Assembly (NCBI GenBank): GCA_016234485.1
Contig: JACRBL010000055.1
Location: 124,001 to 188,000, forward strand
Length of the DNA stretch: 64,000 bases
From: Chloroflexota bacterium
Lineage (GTDB): Bacteria > Chloroflexota > Anaerolineae > Anaerolineales > Villigracilaceae
Direction: 5' to 3'
This document shows, one piece after another, positions 17,997-27,781 of the stretch; the first letter of the stretch is position 1; the number at the start of each line of letters is the position of its first letter. The notes under the pieces were generated by a model, which had not been told where the DNA came from, made no database searches, and worked only from the letters and a program-made list of their open reading frames with translations. The position numbers were made by a program, and so were the translations under genes.

Positions 17997-19379
17997 ATGA
18001 AAACACTCCTTATAAAAAACGCCTACCTTGTAACGATGGATGATCGCCAGCGGGAAATTGCCGATGGCGCTCTTTTCATTCGCGACGGGTTCATCGAACA
18101 AATTGGGTCAACTTCCAGTTTGCCCAACATCGCCGACGAAGTCCTCGACCTGAACGGCCATGTCGTTCTGCCAGGCCTCGTCAACACCCATCATCATTTC
18201 TACCAGACGCTCACGCGCGCCGTGCCTGCCGCGCAGGACGCCAACCTGTTCAACTGGCTCAAGACGCTCTACCCGATCTGGGCGCGCCTGACGCCCGATG
18301 ACATTTTCATCTCGACGCAGACCGCGCTCTCGGAACTCGCGCTATCGGGATGCACCACCGCCTCCGACCATCTCTATCTTTTCCCCAACGGCTCCAAACT
18401 GGACGATGAGCTGGACGCGGCCAAAACGATCGGACTCCGCCTGCACGCCTCGCGCGGCTCGATGTCTCTCGGCGAATCGAAGGGCGGACTTCCCCCCGAC
18501 AGCGTGGTGGACTCGGAAGAATCGATCCTGAAAGATTCCCAACGTCTCATCCAAAAATATCACGATGCCAAGCCTGGCTCGCACGCGCAGATTGTCCTCG
18601 CGCCGTGTTCGCCATTCTCGGTCACGGGCGATTTGATGAAAGAGTCGGCCAAGTTGGCGCGTGAATATGGCGTGCATCTGCACACCCATCTCGCAGAGAC
18701 CGAGGACGAGGAACAATTCTGTTTGCAGAAATTCGGTCATCGCCCCGTCGGATACATGCAATCTGTGGACTGGGTCGGCGCGGACGTCTGGTTCGCGCAC
18801 GCCGTCTGGGTGAACGACGCGGAGATTCAAATTTTTGCCAAGCACAACTGCGGCGTGGCGCACTGTCCCACTTCGAACATGCGGCTTGCTTCGGGCATCG
18901 CGCCTGTGAAAGAATATCGCAAGGCGGGCGTCAACGTCGGCCTCGGCGTGGACGGCTCCGCTTCCAACGACGGCTCGCACCTGCTGGCCGAAGTCCGCAA
19001 CGCGATGCTGGTCTCGCGTGTCAAAGAGGGGCTGACGGGTTACTCGCTTTCCAACGATCCCAATCGAAAATTGATGACCGCCCGCGAAGCTATCCATCTC
19101 GGCACGCGCGGCGGCGCGGCTGTGTTGGGTCGCACCGACATCGGCTCGCTCGAAGTTGGCAAATGCGCCGACTTCTTCACGATCAATCTCAATCGCATCG
19201 AATTCACGGGTATGCACGATCCCGTCTCGGCGGTGGTCTTCGGGCAACCCGTCCGCGTGGATTACACGGTCGTCGGCGGAAGGTTGATCGTGAAGGAAGG
19301 TCAACTGACCACGACAGATGAACGTCAGCTCGTGGAGAAACATAATAAAGCCGCGAAGAGGTTGCTTGCTGGCGGGTAG
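17997..19379 (+). CDS. 8-oxoguanine deaminase-like amidohydrolase
   Basis: 460 aa amidohydrolase-fold deaminase. Metal ligands are seen in NTHHHFYQT (HxH, about 63-65), HLHTHLAETED, WFAHAVW and the Asp of LGVDGSASND. The stretches FYQTLTRAVPAA and GSMSLGESKGGLPPDSVV are typical of the 8-oxoguanine deaminase/AtzB subfamily, which converts 8-oxoguanine to urate plus ammonia. SsnA or another chlorohydrolase-like deaminase is the main alternative. A GTG at 17976 would add seven residues, but homologues begin at MKTLLIKNAY. It is the first gene of the operon behind the operator at 17951. Confidence 0.75.
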   Translation: MKTLLIKNAYLVTMDDRQREIADGALFIRDGFIEQIGSTSSLPNIADEVLDLNGHVVLPGLVNTHHHFYQTLTRAVPAAQDANLFNWLKTLYPIWARLTPDDIFISTQTALSELALSGCTTASDHLYLFPNGSKLDDELDAAKTIGLRLHASRGSMSLGESKGGLPPDSVVDSEESILKDSQRLIQKYHDAKPGSHAQIVLAPCSPFSVTGDLMKESAKLAREYGVHLHTHLAETEDEEQFCLQKFGHRPVGYMQSVDWVGADVWFAHAVWVNDAEIQIFAKHNCGVAHCPTSNMRLASGIAPVKEYRKAGVNVGLGVDGSASNDGSHLLAEVRNAMLVSRVKEGLTGYSLSNDPNRKLMTAREAIHLGTRGGAAVLGRTDIGSLEVGKCADFFTINLNRIEFTGMHDPVSAVVFGQPVRVDYTVVGGRLIVKEGQLTTTDERQLVEKHNKAAKRLLAGG

Positions 19380-19388
19380 AAGCATCTG

Positions 19389-19754
19389 ATGAACAGCGAG
19401 ATATTTGTCCTCTTCCTCTTCGGCGCCCCTGCAGGAATTCTGACTTCCTTGCTGGCCGCGTTCGGTGTGTGGAAGAAAAAGATCATCGCCTTGGTCATCG
19501 CTGGGATCTGGTCTGTGCCTGCCGCCTTTTACTTGAGCGCGGAAAACGGACGCCCGTTCTATTTCATTGCCTTATTCGTCTTTGGCGCGGCGGTAGCAGT
19601 GTATCGCAACAAAATTCGCATCGCCTGGCTTCTACTTATTCCACTCTTTACCCTTGCCGCCGCTACGACTGCACTCACAGTCTACAATATTTATATTAAT
19701 AACTTGTATCCCGAATGTATCGGAGTTTTTCATGACCTCTTCCGCCAAACTTAA
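19389..19754 (+). CDS. small four-segment membrane protein
   Basis: 121 aa, almost entirely hydrophobic, with four predicted membrane segments (about 3-25, 30-50, 56-72 and 77-100). It begins nine bases after the deaminase stop and its end overlaps the adenine deaminase start by 23 bases, so it belongs to the operon. No family is recognised and no charged pore or transport motif is obvious. A role in uptake or export of a purine intermediate is only a guess from context. Confidence 0.6.
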   Translation: MNSEIFVLFLFGAPAGILTSLLAAFGVWKKKIIALVIAGIWSVPAAFYLSAENGRPFYFIALFVFGAAVAVYRNKIRIAWLLLIPLFTLAAATTALTVYNIYINNLYPECIGVFHDLFRQT

Positions 19755-21540
19755 TCGCTCCCTCGTAGATGTCGCCATGGGACGCGCCCACGCCGATCTT
19801 GTCATCCGCAACGGACAGTGGGTCTGCGTCCAATCGGGCGAGATCGTGGATGGGACGGATATCGCCGTCGTCAACGGGCGCGTGGCTTATGTCGGCGCGA
19901 ACGCCAGCCACACGGTCGGCAAAGATACGATCGTGGTGGACGCGCGCGGGAAGTACCTCGTCCCTGGCCTGCTCGATGGCCACATGCACGTCGAGTCGGG
20001 CATGGTCACCGTCACCGAATTTGTGCGCGCAGTCGCTCCACGCGGCACGACGGGCATGTTCATTGATCCGCACGAAATCGCCAACGTGTTCGGCTTGAAA
20101 GGCGTCAAACTGATGGTGGACGAGGCCGCTAAACAGCCCATCCATGTTTGGGTGCAAGCGCCTTCGTGCGTCCCGTCCGCGCCAGGAATGGAGACGCCAG
20201 GCGCGTCCATCGGTCCCGAGGAGATCGCCGAAGCCATGGCGTGGCCTGGTGTGATCGGACTGGGCGAGATGATGAACTTCCCTGGCGTGTTCAGCGGGGA
20301 CGCGAAGATGCTCTCCGAGATGGCGATCACCCACGCGGCCAACAAGACGATTGGCGGGCACTACGCTTCGCCCGACCTTGGTCTGCCCTTTCACGGATAC
20401 GTCGCGGGCGGCGCCGAAGACGACCACGAGGGAACGCGTCTCGATGACGCGATCGCGCGTGTGCGCCAGGGCATGAAGGCCATGTTGCGCTATGGCTCGG
20501 CCTGGCATGATGTGGCGACGCAGGTGAAGGCCATCACCAAACATAAATTGGATTCGCGTCGCTTCCTGCTTTGCACCGACGACTCCCACGCGCAGACTCT
20601 GACGCAGGACGGTCACATGGATCGCGTCCTCCGTCATGCCATCGCCGAGGGACTCGACCCGATGACGGCCATCCAAATGTGCACGATCAACACCGCCGAG
20701 CATTTTGGTTTAACGCGTGAAATGGGCATGATCGCCGCAGGCCGCTGGGCAGACATCGTCATCGTGGAAGACTTGCGCGATTTTCGCGCTGAAGTTGTAA
20801 TCTCCAAGGGAGAGGTCATCGCGCAGAAAGGCAAGTGGACGAGCGACATCCCCGCGTTTTCATATCCAAAGTGGGCGACCAATTCGGTCAATTTGAAGCG
20901 CGAGTTGAAGGCGGATGATTTTATTCTGAGAGTTGAAAGTCAAAAGCCTGCCCTGAGCCGCGTCGAAGGGTCGAAGGTCACTGCAAATGTGATCGGTGTC
21001 ATTGAAAACCAGGCGCCGACCAAACATTTGAAAATTGAAATGCCTGTGACGAACGGACAATTGAAAGCCGATACCACGCGCGACATTGCCAAGATCGCGC
21101 TGGTGGAACGTCACAAAGGCACGGGCGGAATCACGCTGGGACTCGTGAGCGGGTTTGGGCTTACGCGCAAATGCGCGATCGCGTCCACGGTGGCGCACGA
21201 CAGCCATCACATGATCGTCGTCGGCACGGATGATGCTTCCATGGCCGCGGCCGCCAACAGTCTCGCGCGAAGCGGGGGCGGGCAGGCGGTTGTCATTGAT
21301 GGAAAAGTCCGTGCACAGGTCGAGTTGCAGATCGCGGGATTGATGTCCACCGAACGGGCTGAGATTGTCGCGAAGAAAGCCGCGTCCGTGCTGGAAGGAT
21401 TTGTGACTTGCGGATGCGAAATGAACAACCCGAATATGCAGTTGAGTCTGCTGGGTTTGGTGGTGATCCCCGAGTTGCGAATTTCAGATCTGGGCTTGGT
21501 GGACGTGACCAAGTTTAAGTTCATCCCCGTTGTGGAGTGA
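19732..21540 (+). CDS. ade: adenine deaminase
   Basis: 602 aa, normal length for bacterial Ade, which converts adenine to hypoxanthine and ammonia. The amidohydrolase barrel carries DGHMHVES (HxH), IDPHEIANV, the bridging Glu in GLGEMMNF, and CTDDSH. The adenine-deaminase C-terminal domain has DSHHMIVVG and GGGQAVV. ATG 19732 with GGAG at 19722 matches homologues; a longer frame from 19654 runs through the membrane-protein gene. A palindromic repeat lies in frame at 20946-20977 in the linker between domains and encodes PALSRVEG, which is unrelated to the family sequence. Confidence 0.93.
   Translation: MTSSAKLNRSLVDVAMGRAHADLVIRNGQWVCVQSGEIVDGTDIAVVNGRVAYVGANASHTVGKDTIVVDARGKYLVPGLLDGHMHVESGMVTVTEFVRAVAPRGTTGMFIDPHEIANVFGLKGVKLMVDEAAKQPIHVWVQAPSCVPSAPGMETPGASIGPEEIAEAMAWPGVIGLGEMMNFPGVFSGDAKMLSEMAITHAANKTIGGHYASPDLGLPFHGYVAGGAEDDHEGTRLDDAIARVRQGMKAMLRYGSAWHDVATQVKAITKHKLDSRRFLLCTDDSHAQTLTQDGHMDRVLRHAIAEGLDPMTAIQMCTINTAEHFGLTREMGMIAAGRWADIVIVEDLRDFRAEVVISKGEVIAQKGKWTSDIPAFSYPKWATNSVNLKRELKADDFILRVESQKPALSRVEGSKVTANVIGVIENQAPTKHLKIEMPVTNGQLKADTTRDIAKIALVERHKGTGGITLGLVSGFGLTRKCAIASTVAHDSHHMIVVGTDDASMAAAANSLARSGGGQAVVIDGKVRAQVELQIAGLMSTERAEIVAKKAASVLEGFVTCGCEMNNPNMQLSLLGLVVIPELRISDLGLVDVTKFKFIPVVE
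20946..20977 (+). repeat. PALSRVEG-type repeat inside adenine deaminase
   Basis: A copy of the dispersed element with core CCCTGAGCCGCGTCGAAGGG that is often seen translated as ALS-x-VEG in bacterial genomes. It keeps the reading frame and sits in a variable linker of ade. A reverse-orientation relative is inside malQ at 57353-57387. Confidence 0.7.
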
Positions 21541-21550
21541 TGGAGGAGCA

Positions 21551-22267
21551 ATGTCTCATTTTCCGTTTCAGCGCTTGACGGCGGAACTTTCCGCATTGAT
21601 CGCGCGCACGCCGCCAGGTCAGCAGTTGCTTTCGGAGCCGCAACTTGCGAAGCAGATGGGCGTGAGTCGCGCTACGTTGCGCGAGGCTATGCGTTCGTTT
21701 GAAACGCAGGGATTGATCCGCCGCCGGCAGGGCGCGGGGACGTTTGTGGTGGGCAAGGTTCCCGTGATCGAAAGCGGGCTGGAGGCGCTCGAAAGCATGG
21801 AGACGCTCGCACGCCGCAAGAACCTGCCCATTTCGGTGGGCAATCTACACGTGGAAAAAGTGTTTGCCGACCAGGATAGCGCCACCGCGCTCGGCGTTCC
21901 ACTTGCGACGCGCTTGACGCGCGTCCGCCGCGTGATATTGGCCGATGGACGCCCTGCCGCGTATCTGGTGGACACGCTGCCCGAAGCGATTCTGCGCGCC
22001 GAGGAACTCCCTGACTCGTTCAACGGCTCCGTGCTGGACTATCTGCTGGAGCGCGGCGATCCTCTGACGGCTTCGCGGGCCGCGGTCAGCGCGATCGGCG
22101 CGGCGGCCACTGTGGCGAAACAATTGGAGATCCAGCGCGGCGACGTGTTGTTGCATTTCAGTTCGCAGTTGTATAACGACAAAGGCACAGTGATGGATTA
22201 TTCGTTGACCTATTTCATCCCTGGGTATTTTAATTTTCATATTGTGCGTCGCGTTGGCGGCGCGTAA
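21551..22267 (+). CDS. GntR-family (HutC/UTRA) transcription regulator, first copy
   Basis: 238 aa. The N-terminal winged helix (about 10-70) has the GntR signature LAKQMGVSRATLREAMRSFE followed by RRRQGAGTFV. The C-terminal UTRA ligand domain (about 85-235) follows. It starts 10 bases after the ade stop with GGAGGAG ahead of ATG 21551. Its place inside the purine operon makes it the first candidate for binding the TTGTCAGACAA operators, probably sensing a purine or a breakdown product. It shares the fold with the second GntR protein at 35672 but the sequences are clearly different. Confidence 0.85.
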   Translation: MSHFPFQRLTAELSALIARTPPGQQLLSEPQLAKQMGVSRATLREAMRSFETQGLIRRRQGAGTFVVGKVPVIESGLEALESMETLARRKNLPISVGNLHVEKVFADQDSATALGVPLATRLTRVRRVILADGRPAAYLVDTLPEAILRAEELPDSFNGSVLDYLLERGDPLTASRAAVSAIGAAATVAKQLEIQRGDVLLHFSSQLYNDKGTVMDYSLTYFIPGYFNFHIVRRVGGA

Positions 22268-22281
22268 ATTAAGAGGAGCAT

Positions 22282-23499
<1,218 letters not shown>

Positions 23500-23506
23500 A
23501 AAGTTT

Positions 23507-23539
23507 CGTTCAATCTGCAGTTCAACTGCGGATTGAACG
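23507..23539. repeat. palindrome, CAGTT family
   Basis: Arms of 16 bases starting CGTTCAATCTGCAGTT with one G:T mismatch and a central C. It lies in the gap after the ygeY-like gene, with no T-run. The remainder of 23500-23623 shows no gene. Confidence 0.75.
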
Positions 23540-23623
23540 GCTTGTGCCAAAGAAGGAGCCATTGGAGTAATCAGGAGCATCATTCACCGTCCCAAATTCC
23601 CCACAATCGAACAGGAGGTTCGT

Positions 23624-24577
23624 ATGCGTAGCTTTGCCGGTCGTGACATTCTTTCGCTCAAAGAGTTCGAGCGAAACGAGTTTTTCCACGTTTTTGACGT
23701 GGCCGCGAAGATGGAGCCCATCGCGAGGTCGAGAAAGAACGTGGACATGTTGCGGGAGAAGACCCTCGTGACCGCGTTCTATCAACCGTCCACGCGGACG
23801 CGTCTCGCGCACGAGTCCGCCATGCACCGCCTCGGCGGTCACGTGACGGGATTTTCGGACGCGAAGATGACCCGCGCGGGCGACTTCTACCAGGAGTCGA
23901 TCAAGGACACGGTCAAGATGCTGGAGTTTTACGGCGACGTGATCGTGATGCGACACTTCCAACAGGGAGCGCCGCACGAAGCCGCGAAATGGGCGAGCGT
24001 CCCCATCATCAACGGCGGCGATGGCTGGGGCGAGCACCCGACGCAAATCCTGACCGACCTCTACACGGTTTTGCGCGAAAAAGGTCGAATTGACGGCTTG
24101 AAATGGCTGGCCGTCGGCGATATGCGCATGCGGACGATGCACTCGCTCGGTTACGCGTTGAGCCAGTTCGATTGCCCGATCACGTTTGTGGCTCCGCCCG
24201 ATATGGGTCTCACCGAGGAGTTCAAGGCCGAGTTGAAGCAACTCAGCGTCAACTTCAAGGAAGCCGACCACGTGGAGAAGGCCATCGCCGAAGCGGACGT
24301 GATTCTGGTGGAGCCTGTCGTCCAGCCTGATTACACCAAGTCGCGTGACGAGCGCGGCAAGGAAGTCGGCATGACGCCCGCCAATTACAAGATCACGCGC
24401 GAGTTGCTGGAGACGAAAGCCAAGTCCGACGCGATCCTACTTCACTCGCTGCCGCGCATGGACGAGATTCCTGTTGACGTGGACATTACGCGCTGGTCGC
24501 GTTACTGGCAGGAAGCCTTCAACGGCGTCGTGATGCGGATGACGTTGCTGGCTCTGGTATTGGGCGCGACGGAGTGA
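23624..24577 (+). CDS. PyrB-like carbamoyltransferase of unknown acceptor
   Basis: 317 aa aspartate/ornithine carbamoyltransferase fold. The carbamoyl phosphate site is intact: PSTRTRL (about 51-57), VMRH and EHPTQ. The C-terminus RMTLLALVLG is PyrB-like. The residues that define an aspartate transcarbamoylase are changed. The 80s loop with its invariant Lys (KKGET in E. coli PyrB) reads TRAGDFYQES, the aspartate-binding TRVQ-ER segment reads EPVVQPDY, and HPLPR is HSLPR. It therefore probably carbamoylates, or removes carbamoyl from, something other than aspartate. Context (ygeY-like before; BMP lipoprotein, YgeW-like enzyme and carbamate kinase after) points to purine-derived ureido compounds. 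Ordinary pyrB remains possible but unlikely. Confidence 0.75.
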   Translation: MRSFAGRDILSLKEFERNEFFHVFDVAAKMEPIARSRKNVDMLREKTLVTAFYQPSTRTRLAHESAMHRLGGHVTGFSDAKMTRAGDFYQESIKDTVKMLEFYGDVIVMRHFQQGAPHEAAKWASVPIINGGDGWGEHPTQILTDLYTVLREKGRIDGLKWLAVGDMRMRTMHSLGYALSQFDCPITFVAPPDMGLTEEFKAELKQLSVNFKEADHVEKAIAEADVILVEPVVQPDYTKSRDERGKEVGMTPANYKITRELLETKAKSDAILLHSLPRMDEIPVDVDITRWSRYWQEAFNGVVMRMTLLALVLGATE

Positions 24578-24648
24578 TTGGTAGTTAGTAGTTGAATGGT
24601 TGGGCGTTTTGTCCACGTGGCGGAGCGCTCAACCGTTTTGAGAAATAA

Positions 24649-24709
24649 ACAGGTACACAAGTAAACACGTACACAAAAAACCTGTTTACCTGTGGACTTG
24701 TGTACCTGT
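24649..24709. repeat. inverted repeat upstream of BMP lipoprotein gene
   Basis: Arms ACAGGTACACAAGT (24649-24662) and ACTTGTGTACCTGT (24696-24709) enclose a centre with further copies of the GTACAC and AACAGGTA words. It looks like a small non-coding repeat element filling the 158-base gap, ending 26 bases before the lipoprotein start. Confidence 0.7.
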
Positions 24710-24735
24710 CTACGATTTTATATTTGAGGAAAAGC

Positions 24736-25725
24736 ATGGTTAGAAAAACATTATTGTTTCTTGTGGTTGCAAGCCTGATCGCTTTTACCGTCTCCGCTTG
24801 TGCGCCCGCGGCCAAACCCAAAGTCGCGCTCATGCTGGCGCGCGGTGGATTGGGCGACAAGGCCTTTAATGACAGCGCCAATGAAGGATTACAAAAAGCC
24901 GCGCAGGATTTGGGCGCGGACGTAATGACCTTCGACTATCAACAGGACGCGCAGGAACAGAACGTTCGTGCCGCGGCCGAGGCGGGGTACGGTCTCGTGA
25001 TCGGACTCGGCTCCGAAAACTCCGCGGCCATCGCGACCGTCGCGGCGAAGTTCCCTGCGACGCGCTTCGCCATCGTTGACGCGACCGCGGAAGGCGCGAA
25101 TATCGCCTCGGTCACGTTCAGCGAGTTGGAAGGAGACTTTCTGGCGGGCGCGCTGGCCGCTCTGCTCAGCGCCGACGGGAAGGTGGGCTACCTCGGCGGC
25201 GCAGACGTGACCGTGATTCGTCGCATCCAATTTGGCTTCGAGCAGGGTGTGAAATACGTCAACCCCGACGCGGAAATTGTTGTGAAGTACATCGCGGGTA
25301 AGGATGATTTCAGCGGCTTCGCGAAACCCGACGAGGCGAAAGCCATCGCCGCAGGAATGTACGCGGACGGCGTGTCCATCGTCTATGCCGCGGCGGGAGG
25401 ATCCACTTTGGGGGCCATTGACGCGGCTAAGTCCGCGACGCGGCTCATTGTCACGACCGGAAGCGATCAGAGGTGGATCGCGCCCGAAGCGGTAGTCACG
25501 AGTCGCACGAAGAATATGAATCAGGCCGTGTTTCACCTTATCCAATCGTTCGCGCAGGGAAAGTTGAGCGCGGGCGTCATCCAACTGGATTACAAGTCGG
25601 GCGGAATCGGCCTGGCGCCGCTAGCGGTGAATCTTGTCCCCGCGGATATTCTGACACAATTTGAACAAATCCGATCCGACCTGGAAGCAGGAAAGATCGA
25701 ACTTAATCCCTTTACGGGAAATTAA
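24736..25725 (+). CDS. BMP-family substrate-binding lipoprotein, first
   Basis: 329 aa. The signal peptide ends in a lipobox (TVSAC, Cys22), so it is lipid-anchored outside the membrane. The mature part is a Bmp/Med type periplasmic-binding fold (GLGDKAFNDSANEG near 40-53, LVIGLGSENSAAIA, GYLGGADVTVIRR), the family that binds nucleosides or purines for ABC importers. No ATPase or permease is next to it. It sits between the two carbamoyltransferases and may feed one of the importers at 30.6-41.4 kb. ATG 24736 follows GAGGAAAAGC; an ORF start at 24700 lies in the repeat. Confidence 0.85.
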   Translation: MVRKTLLFLVVASLIAFTVSACAPAAKPKVALMLARGGLGDKAFNDSANEGLQKAAQDLGADVMTFDYQQDAQEQNVRAAAEAGYGLVIGLGSENSAAIATVAAKFPATRFAIVDATAEGANIASVTFSELEGDFLAGALAALLSADGKVGYLGGADVTVIRRIQFGFEQGVKYVNPDAEIVVKYIAGKDDFSGFAKPDEAKAIAAGMYADGVSIVYAAAGGSTLGAIDAAKSATRLIVTTGSDQRWIAPEAVVTSRTKNMNQAVFHLIQSFAQGKLSAGVIQLDYKSGGIGLAPLAVNLVPADILTQFEQIRSDLEAGKIELNPFTGN

Positions 25726-25737
25726 TCGGAGGCAGAA

Positions 25738-26727
25738 ATGCAAACCAATTTTCGAGGCCGAGACTTCATCGGCGATCTTGACTTCACCAAGGAAGAAGTC
25801 GAAACTGTTTTGGACGTGGCTTGGGATCTGAAGCGCAAGCGTGCGCTGGGCGAGCCGCACGCGTACCTGCGCGACAAGGTGTTGGCGATGCTGTTCTTCT
25901 TCTCGTCCACGCGCACGCGCGGATCGTTCGAAGCGGGCATGGCTCAACTCGGCGGACACGGCGCGTTCATTGACAGCAATACCACCCAAATTTCACACGG
26001 CGACACGCCTGTTGAAATCGGCGAAATCTTTGGCCGCTATTTCGACGGCATCGCCATTCGCCATTGCGATTTTGGCGATGGCAACAAATATCTCAACGCG
26101 GTCGCCAAGTCCAGCCGCTCGCCTGTCTTGAACATGCAGTGCGATATTTATCATCCGTTCCAATGCCTTGCGGACTTGATGACCATCATGGAGAAAAAGG
26201 GACGCGACCTCCGCAAGAAAAAGATCGTCGTCTCGTGGGCGTACGCGGCTTCGTACCTCAAACCGATCTCTGTGCCCCAATCGTTGATCCTGCAAATGCC
26301 GCGCTTCGGCATGGACGTGACCCTGGCCTACCCGCCTGGATTTGAGTTGATGCCCGATATTGTGGCGCAGGCGAAGGAACAGGCGAAGATCGCCGGGACA
26401 AGCTTCGAGATCATTGACAGCAAAGATGGCATGACCGAAGCCTGCAAAGACGCGGATGTGATCTACGCCAAATCGTGGGGGCCGCTGTTGACCACCAACG
26501 ACAAGGTCGAAGGCAAGAAATTACAGGACTCGTTCAAGAACTGGATCATGGACGATGCCAAGTTGAAGGTCGCGAAGAAGGATGCCATCTACATGCACCC
26601 GCTTCCCGCAGACCGCGACATCGAAGTGACCAGCGCCGTCCTGGACGGCCCGAACTCGGTTGTCTTCGACGAAGCCGAGAATCGCCTCCACGCGCAGAAA
26701 GCGGTTATGGCGCTTACAATGTCATAG
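25738..26727 (+). CDS. YgeW-like (knotted) carbamoyltransferase
   Basis: 329 aa carbamoyltransferase distinct from the one at 23624. STRTRGSFE (carbamoyl phosphate), QISHGDT, and the central CDIYHPFQCLADL, SWAYAASYLKPISVPQ and RFGMDVTLAYPPGFELMPD closely follow E. coli YgeW. The Pro-rich SYLKPISVPQ loop is where knotted members thread their chain. YgeW has HCLPAD near the C-terminus; here it is HPLPAD. At 329 residues it is shorter than YgeW (about 396), mainly in the second half. It likely forms or cleaves a ureido product tied to the carbamate kinase gene that follows. GGAGG precedes the ATG. Confidence 0.8.
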   Translation: MQTNFRGRDFIGDLDFTKEEVETVLDVAWDLKRKRALGEPHAYLRDKVLAMLFFFSSTRTRGSFEAGMAQLGGHGAFIDSNTTQISHGDTPVEIGEIFGRYFDGIAIRHCDFGDGNKYLNAVAKSSRSPVLNMQCDIYHPFQCLADLMTIMEKKGRDLRKKKIVVSWAYAASYLKPISVPQSLILQMPRFGMDVTLAYPPGFELMPDIVAQAKEQAKIAGTSFEIIDSKDGMTEACKDADVIYAKSWGPLLTTNDKVEGKKLQDSFKNWIMDDAKLKVAKKDAIYMHPLPADRDIEVTSAVLDGPNSVVFDEAENRLHAQKAVMALTMS

Positions 26728-26737
26728 TAGTCGAACG

Positions 26738-26784
26738 GTCTGATGGTCTCATAGTCGAAGGTCATGAGACAAAGACCATCAGAC
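26738..26784. repeat. inverted repeat before carbamate kinase gene
   Basis: Arms GTCTGATGGTCT (26738-26749) and AGACCATCAGAC (26773-26784), with inner CTCAT/ATGAG pairing. The gap 26728-26827 also holds several copies of the word TAGTC/GACTA. The hairpin could modulate read-through from the YgeW-like gene to the kinase. Confidence 0.7.
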
Positions 26785-26827
26785 TATCAGACAATGTGAC
26801 TATTTGACTACAAGACCAGGAGACTAC

Positions 26828-27781
26828 ATGGCAAACAAACTCGCAGTAATCGCCATTGGCGGAAATTCTCTCATCAGAGATGAATCCCACAAAACGGTCG
26901 AGGATCAATACCTCGCCGCAAAAGAGACGTCCATCCACATCGCGGACATGATCGAAGCGGGCTGGGATGTGGCTATCGGCCACGGCAACGGCCCGCAGGT
27001 CGGGTTCATCCTGCGACGCTCCGAGATCGCCGCGAAGGTTGAAGGGATGCACGAAGTCCCGCTCGAAGTCTGCGGCGCGGACTCGCAGGGCGCGATCGGA
27101 TACGCGCTTCAGCAAACTCTGCAAAACGAATTGCGTCGACGCGGAGTCAAAAAATCCGTCGCGACCGTTGTCACCCAGGTCGCGGTGGACGCGAACGACA
27201 AAGCATTCAAGGAACCGTCCAAGCCGATTGGCTCGTTCATGGACGAGGCCGAAGCCAAGCGTCGTGAGAAGGAACTCGGCTGGTCGGTCAAGGAAGACGC
27301 GGGGCGCGGTTGGCGTCGCGTTGTCGCATCGCCGCTTCCGAACGAAGTCGTGGAACTCGATGCGGTCAAAACGCTCCTCAAGGCTGGGACGGTGGTTGTC
27401 ACCGTCGGCGGCGGCGGCATCCCCGTCATCCGCAAGCCCGACGGCGAGTTGCAGGGCGTGGCCGCGGTGATTGATAAAGATTTCGCATCCAGCCTGTTGG
27501 CGAGTCTCATCAATGCCGACATGCTCCTCATCTCCACCGCGGTCGAAAAAGTCGCCATCAACTTCGGCAAGCCCGAACAGAAATGGCTCGATAAGATGAC
27601 GCTTGCCGAGGCCAAAGCCTATCTTGCTGAAGGCACACACTTTGCCAAGGGATCGATGGCGCCAAAAATTCAGGCCGTCATCTGGTTCCTCGAAAACGGC
27701 GGCAAGAGCGCGCTCATCACCAATCCCGAAAATATCGGGCGAGCCATCAAAGGCGAAACGGGAACGTGGATCGTCCCATAA
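26828..27781 (+). CDS. arcC: carbamate kinase
   Basis: 317 aa, standard length. It makes ATP from carbamoyl phosphate and ADP in catabolic routes. N-terminal AIGGNSLI, GHGNGPQVGFILRRSE, and the conserved VTVGGGGIPVI with VIDKDFASSLLA identify the amino acid kinase family member ArcC/YqeA. In arginine deiminase and allantoin routes it follows a catabolic carbamoyltransferase, as here. AGGAGA precedes ATG 26828. The last codons overlap the next gene by 16 bases. No arginine deiminase gene is present, so the carbamoyl phosphate probably comes from purine-derived ureido compounds. Confidence 0.93.
   Translation: MANKLAVIAIGGNSLIRDESHKTVEDQYLAAKETSIHIADMIEAGWDVAIGHGNGPQVGFILRRSEIAAKVEGMHEVPLEVCGADSQGAIGYALQQTLQNELRRRGVKKSVATVVTQVAVDANDKAFKEPSKPIGSFMDEAEAKRREKELGWSVKEDAGRGWRRVVASPLPNEVVELDAVKTLLKAGTVVVTVGGGGIPVIRKPDGELQGVAAVIDKDFASSLLASLINADMLLISTAVEKVAINFGKPEQKWLDKMTLAEAKAYLAEGTHFAKGSMAPKIQAVIWFLENGGKSALITNPENIGRAIKGETGTWIVP

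Noticed and set aside
17997..19379. SsnA assignment
   Set aside because: The FYQTLTRA and GESKGGLPPDS stretches fit the 8-oxoguanine deaminase/AtzB group better. SsnA remains an alternative.
23624..24577. Simple pyrB (aspartate transcarbamoylase) call
   Set aside because: Aspartate-binding and 80s-loop residues are changed and context is purine breakdown, so I kept it as a PyrB-like enzyme of unknown acceptor.
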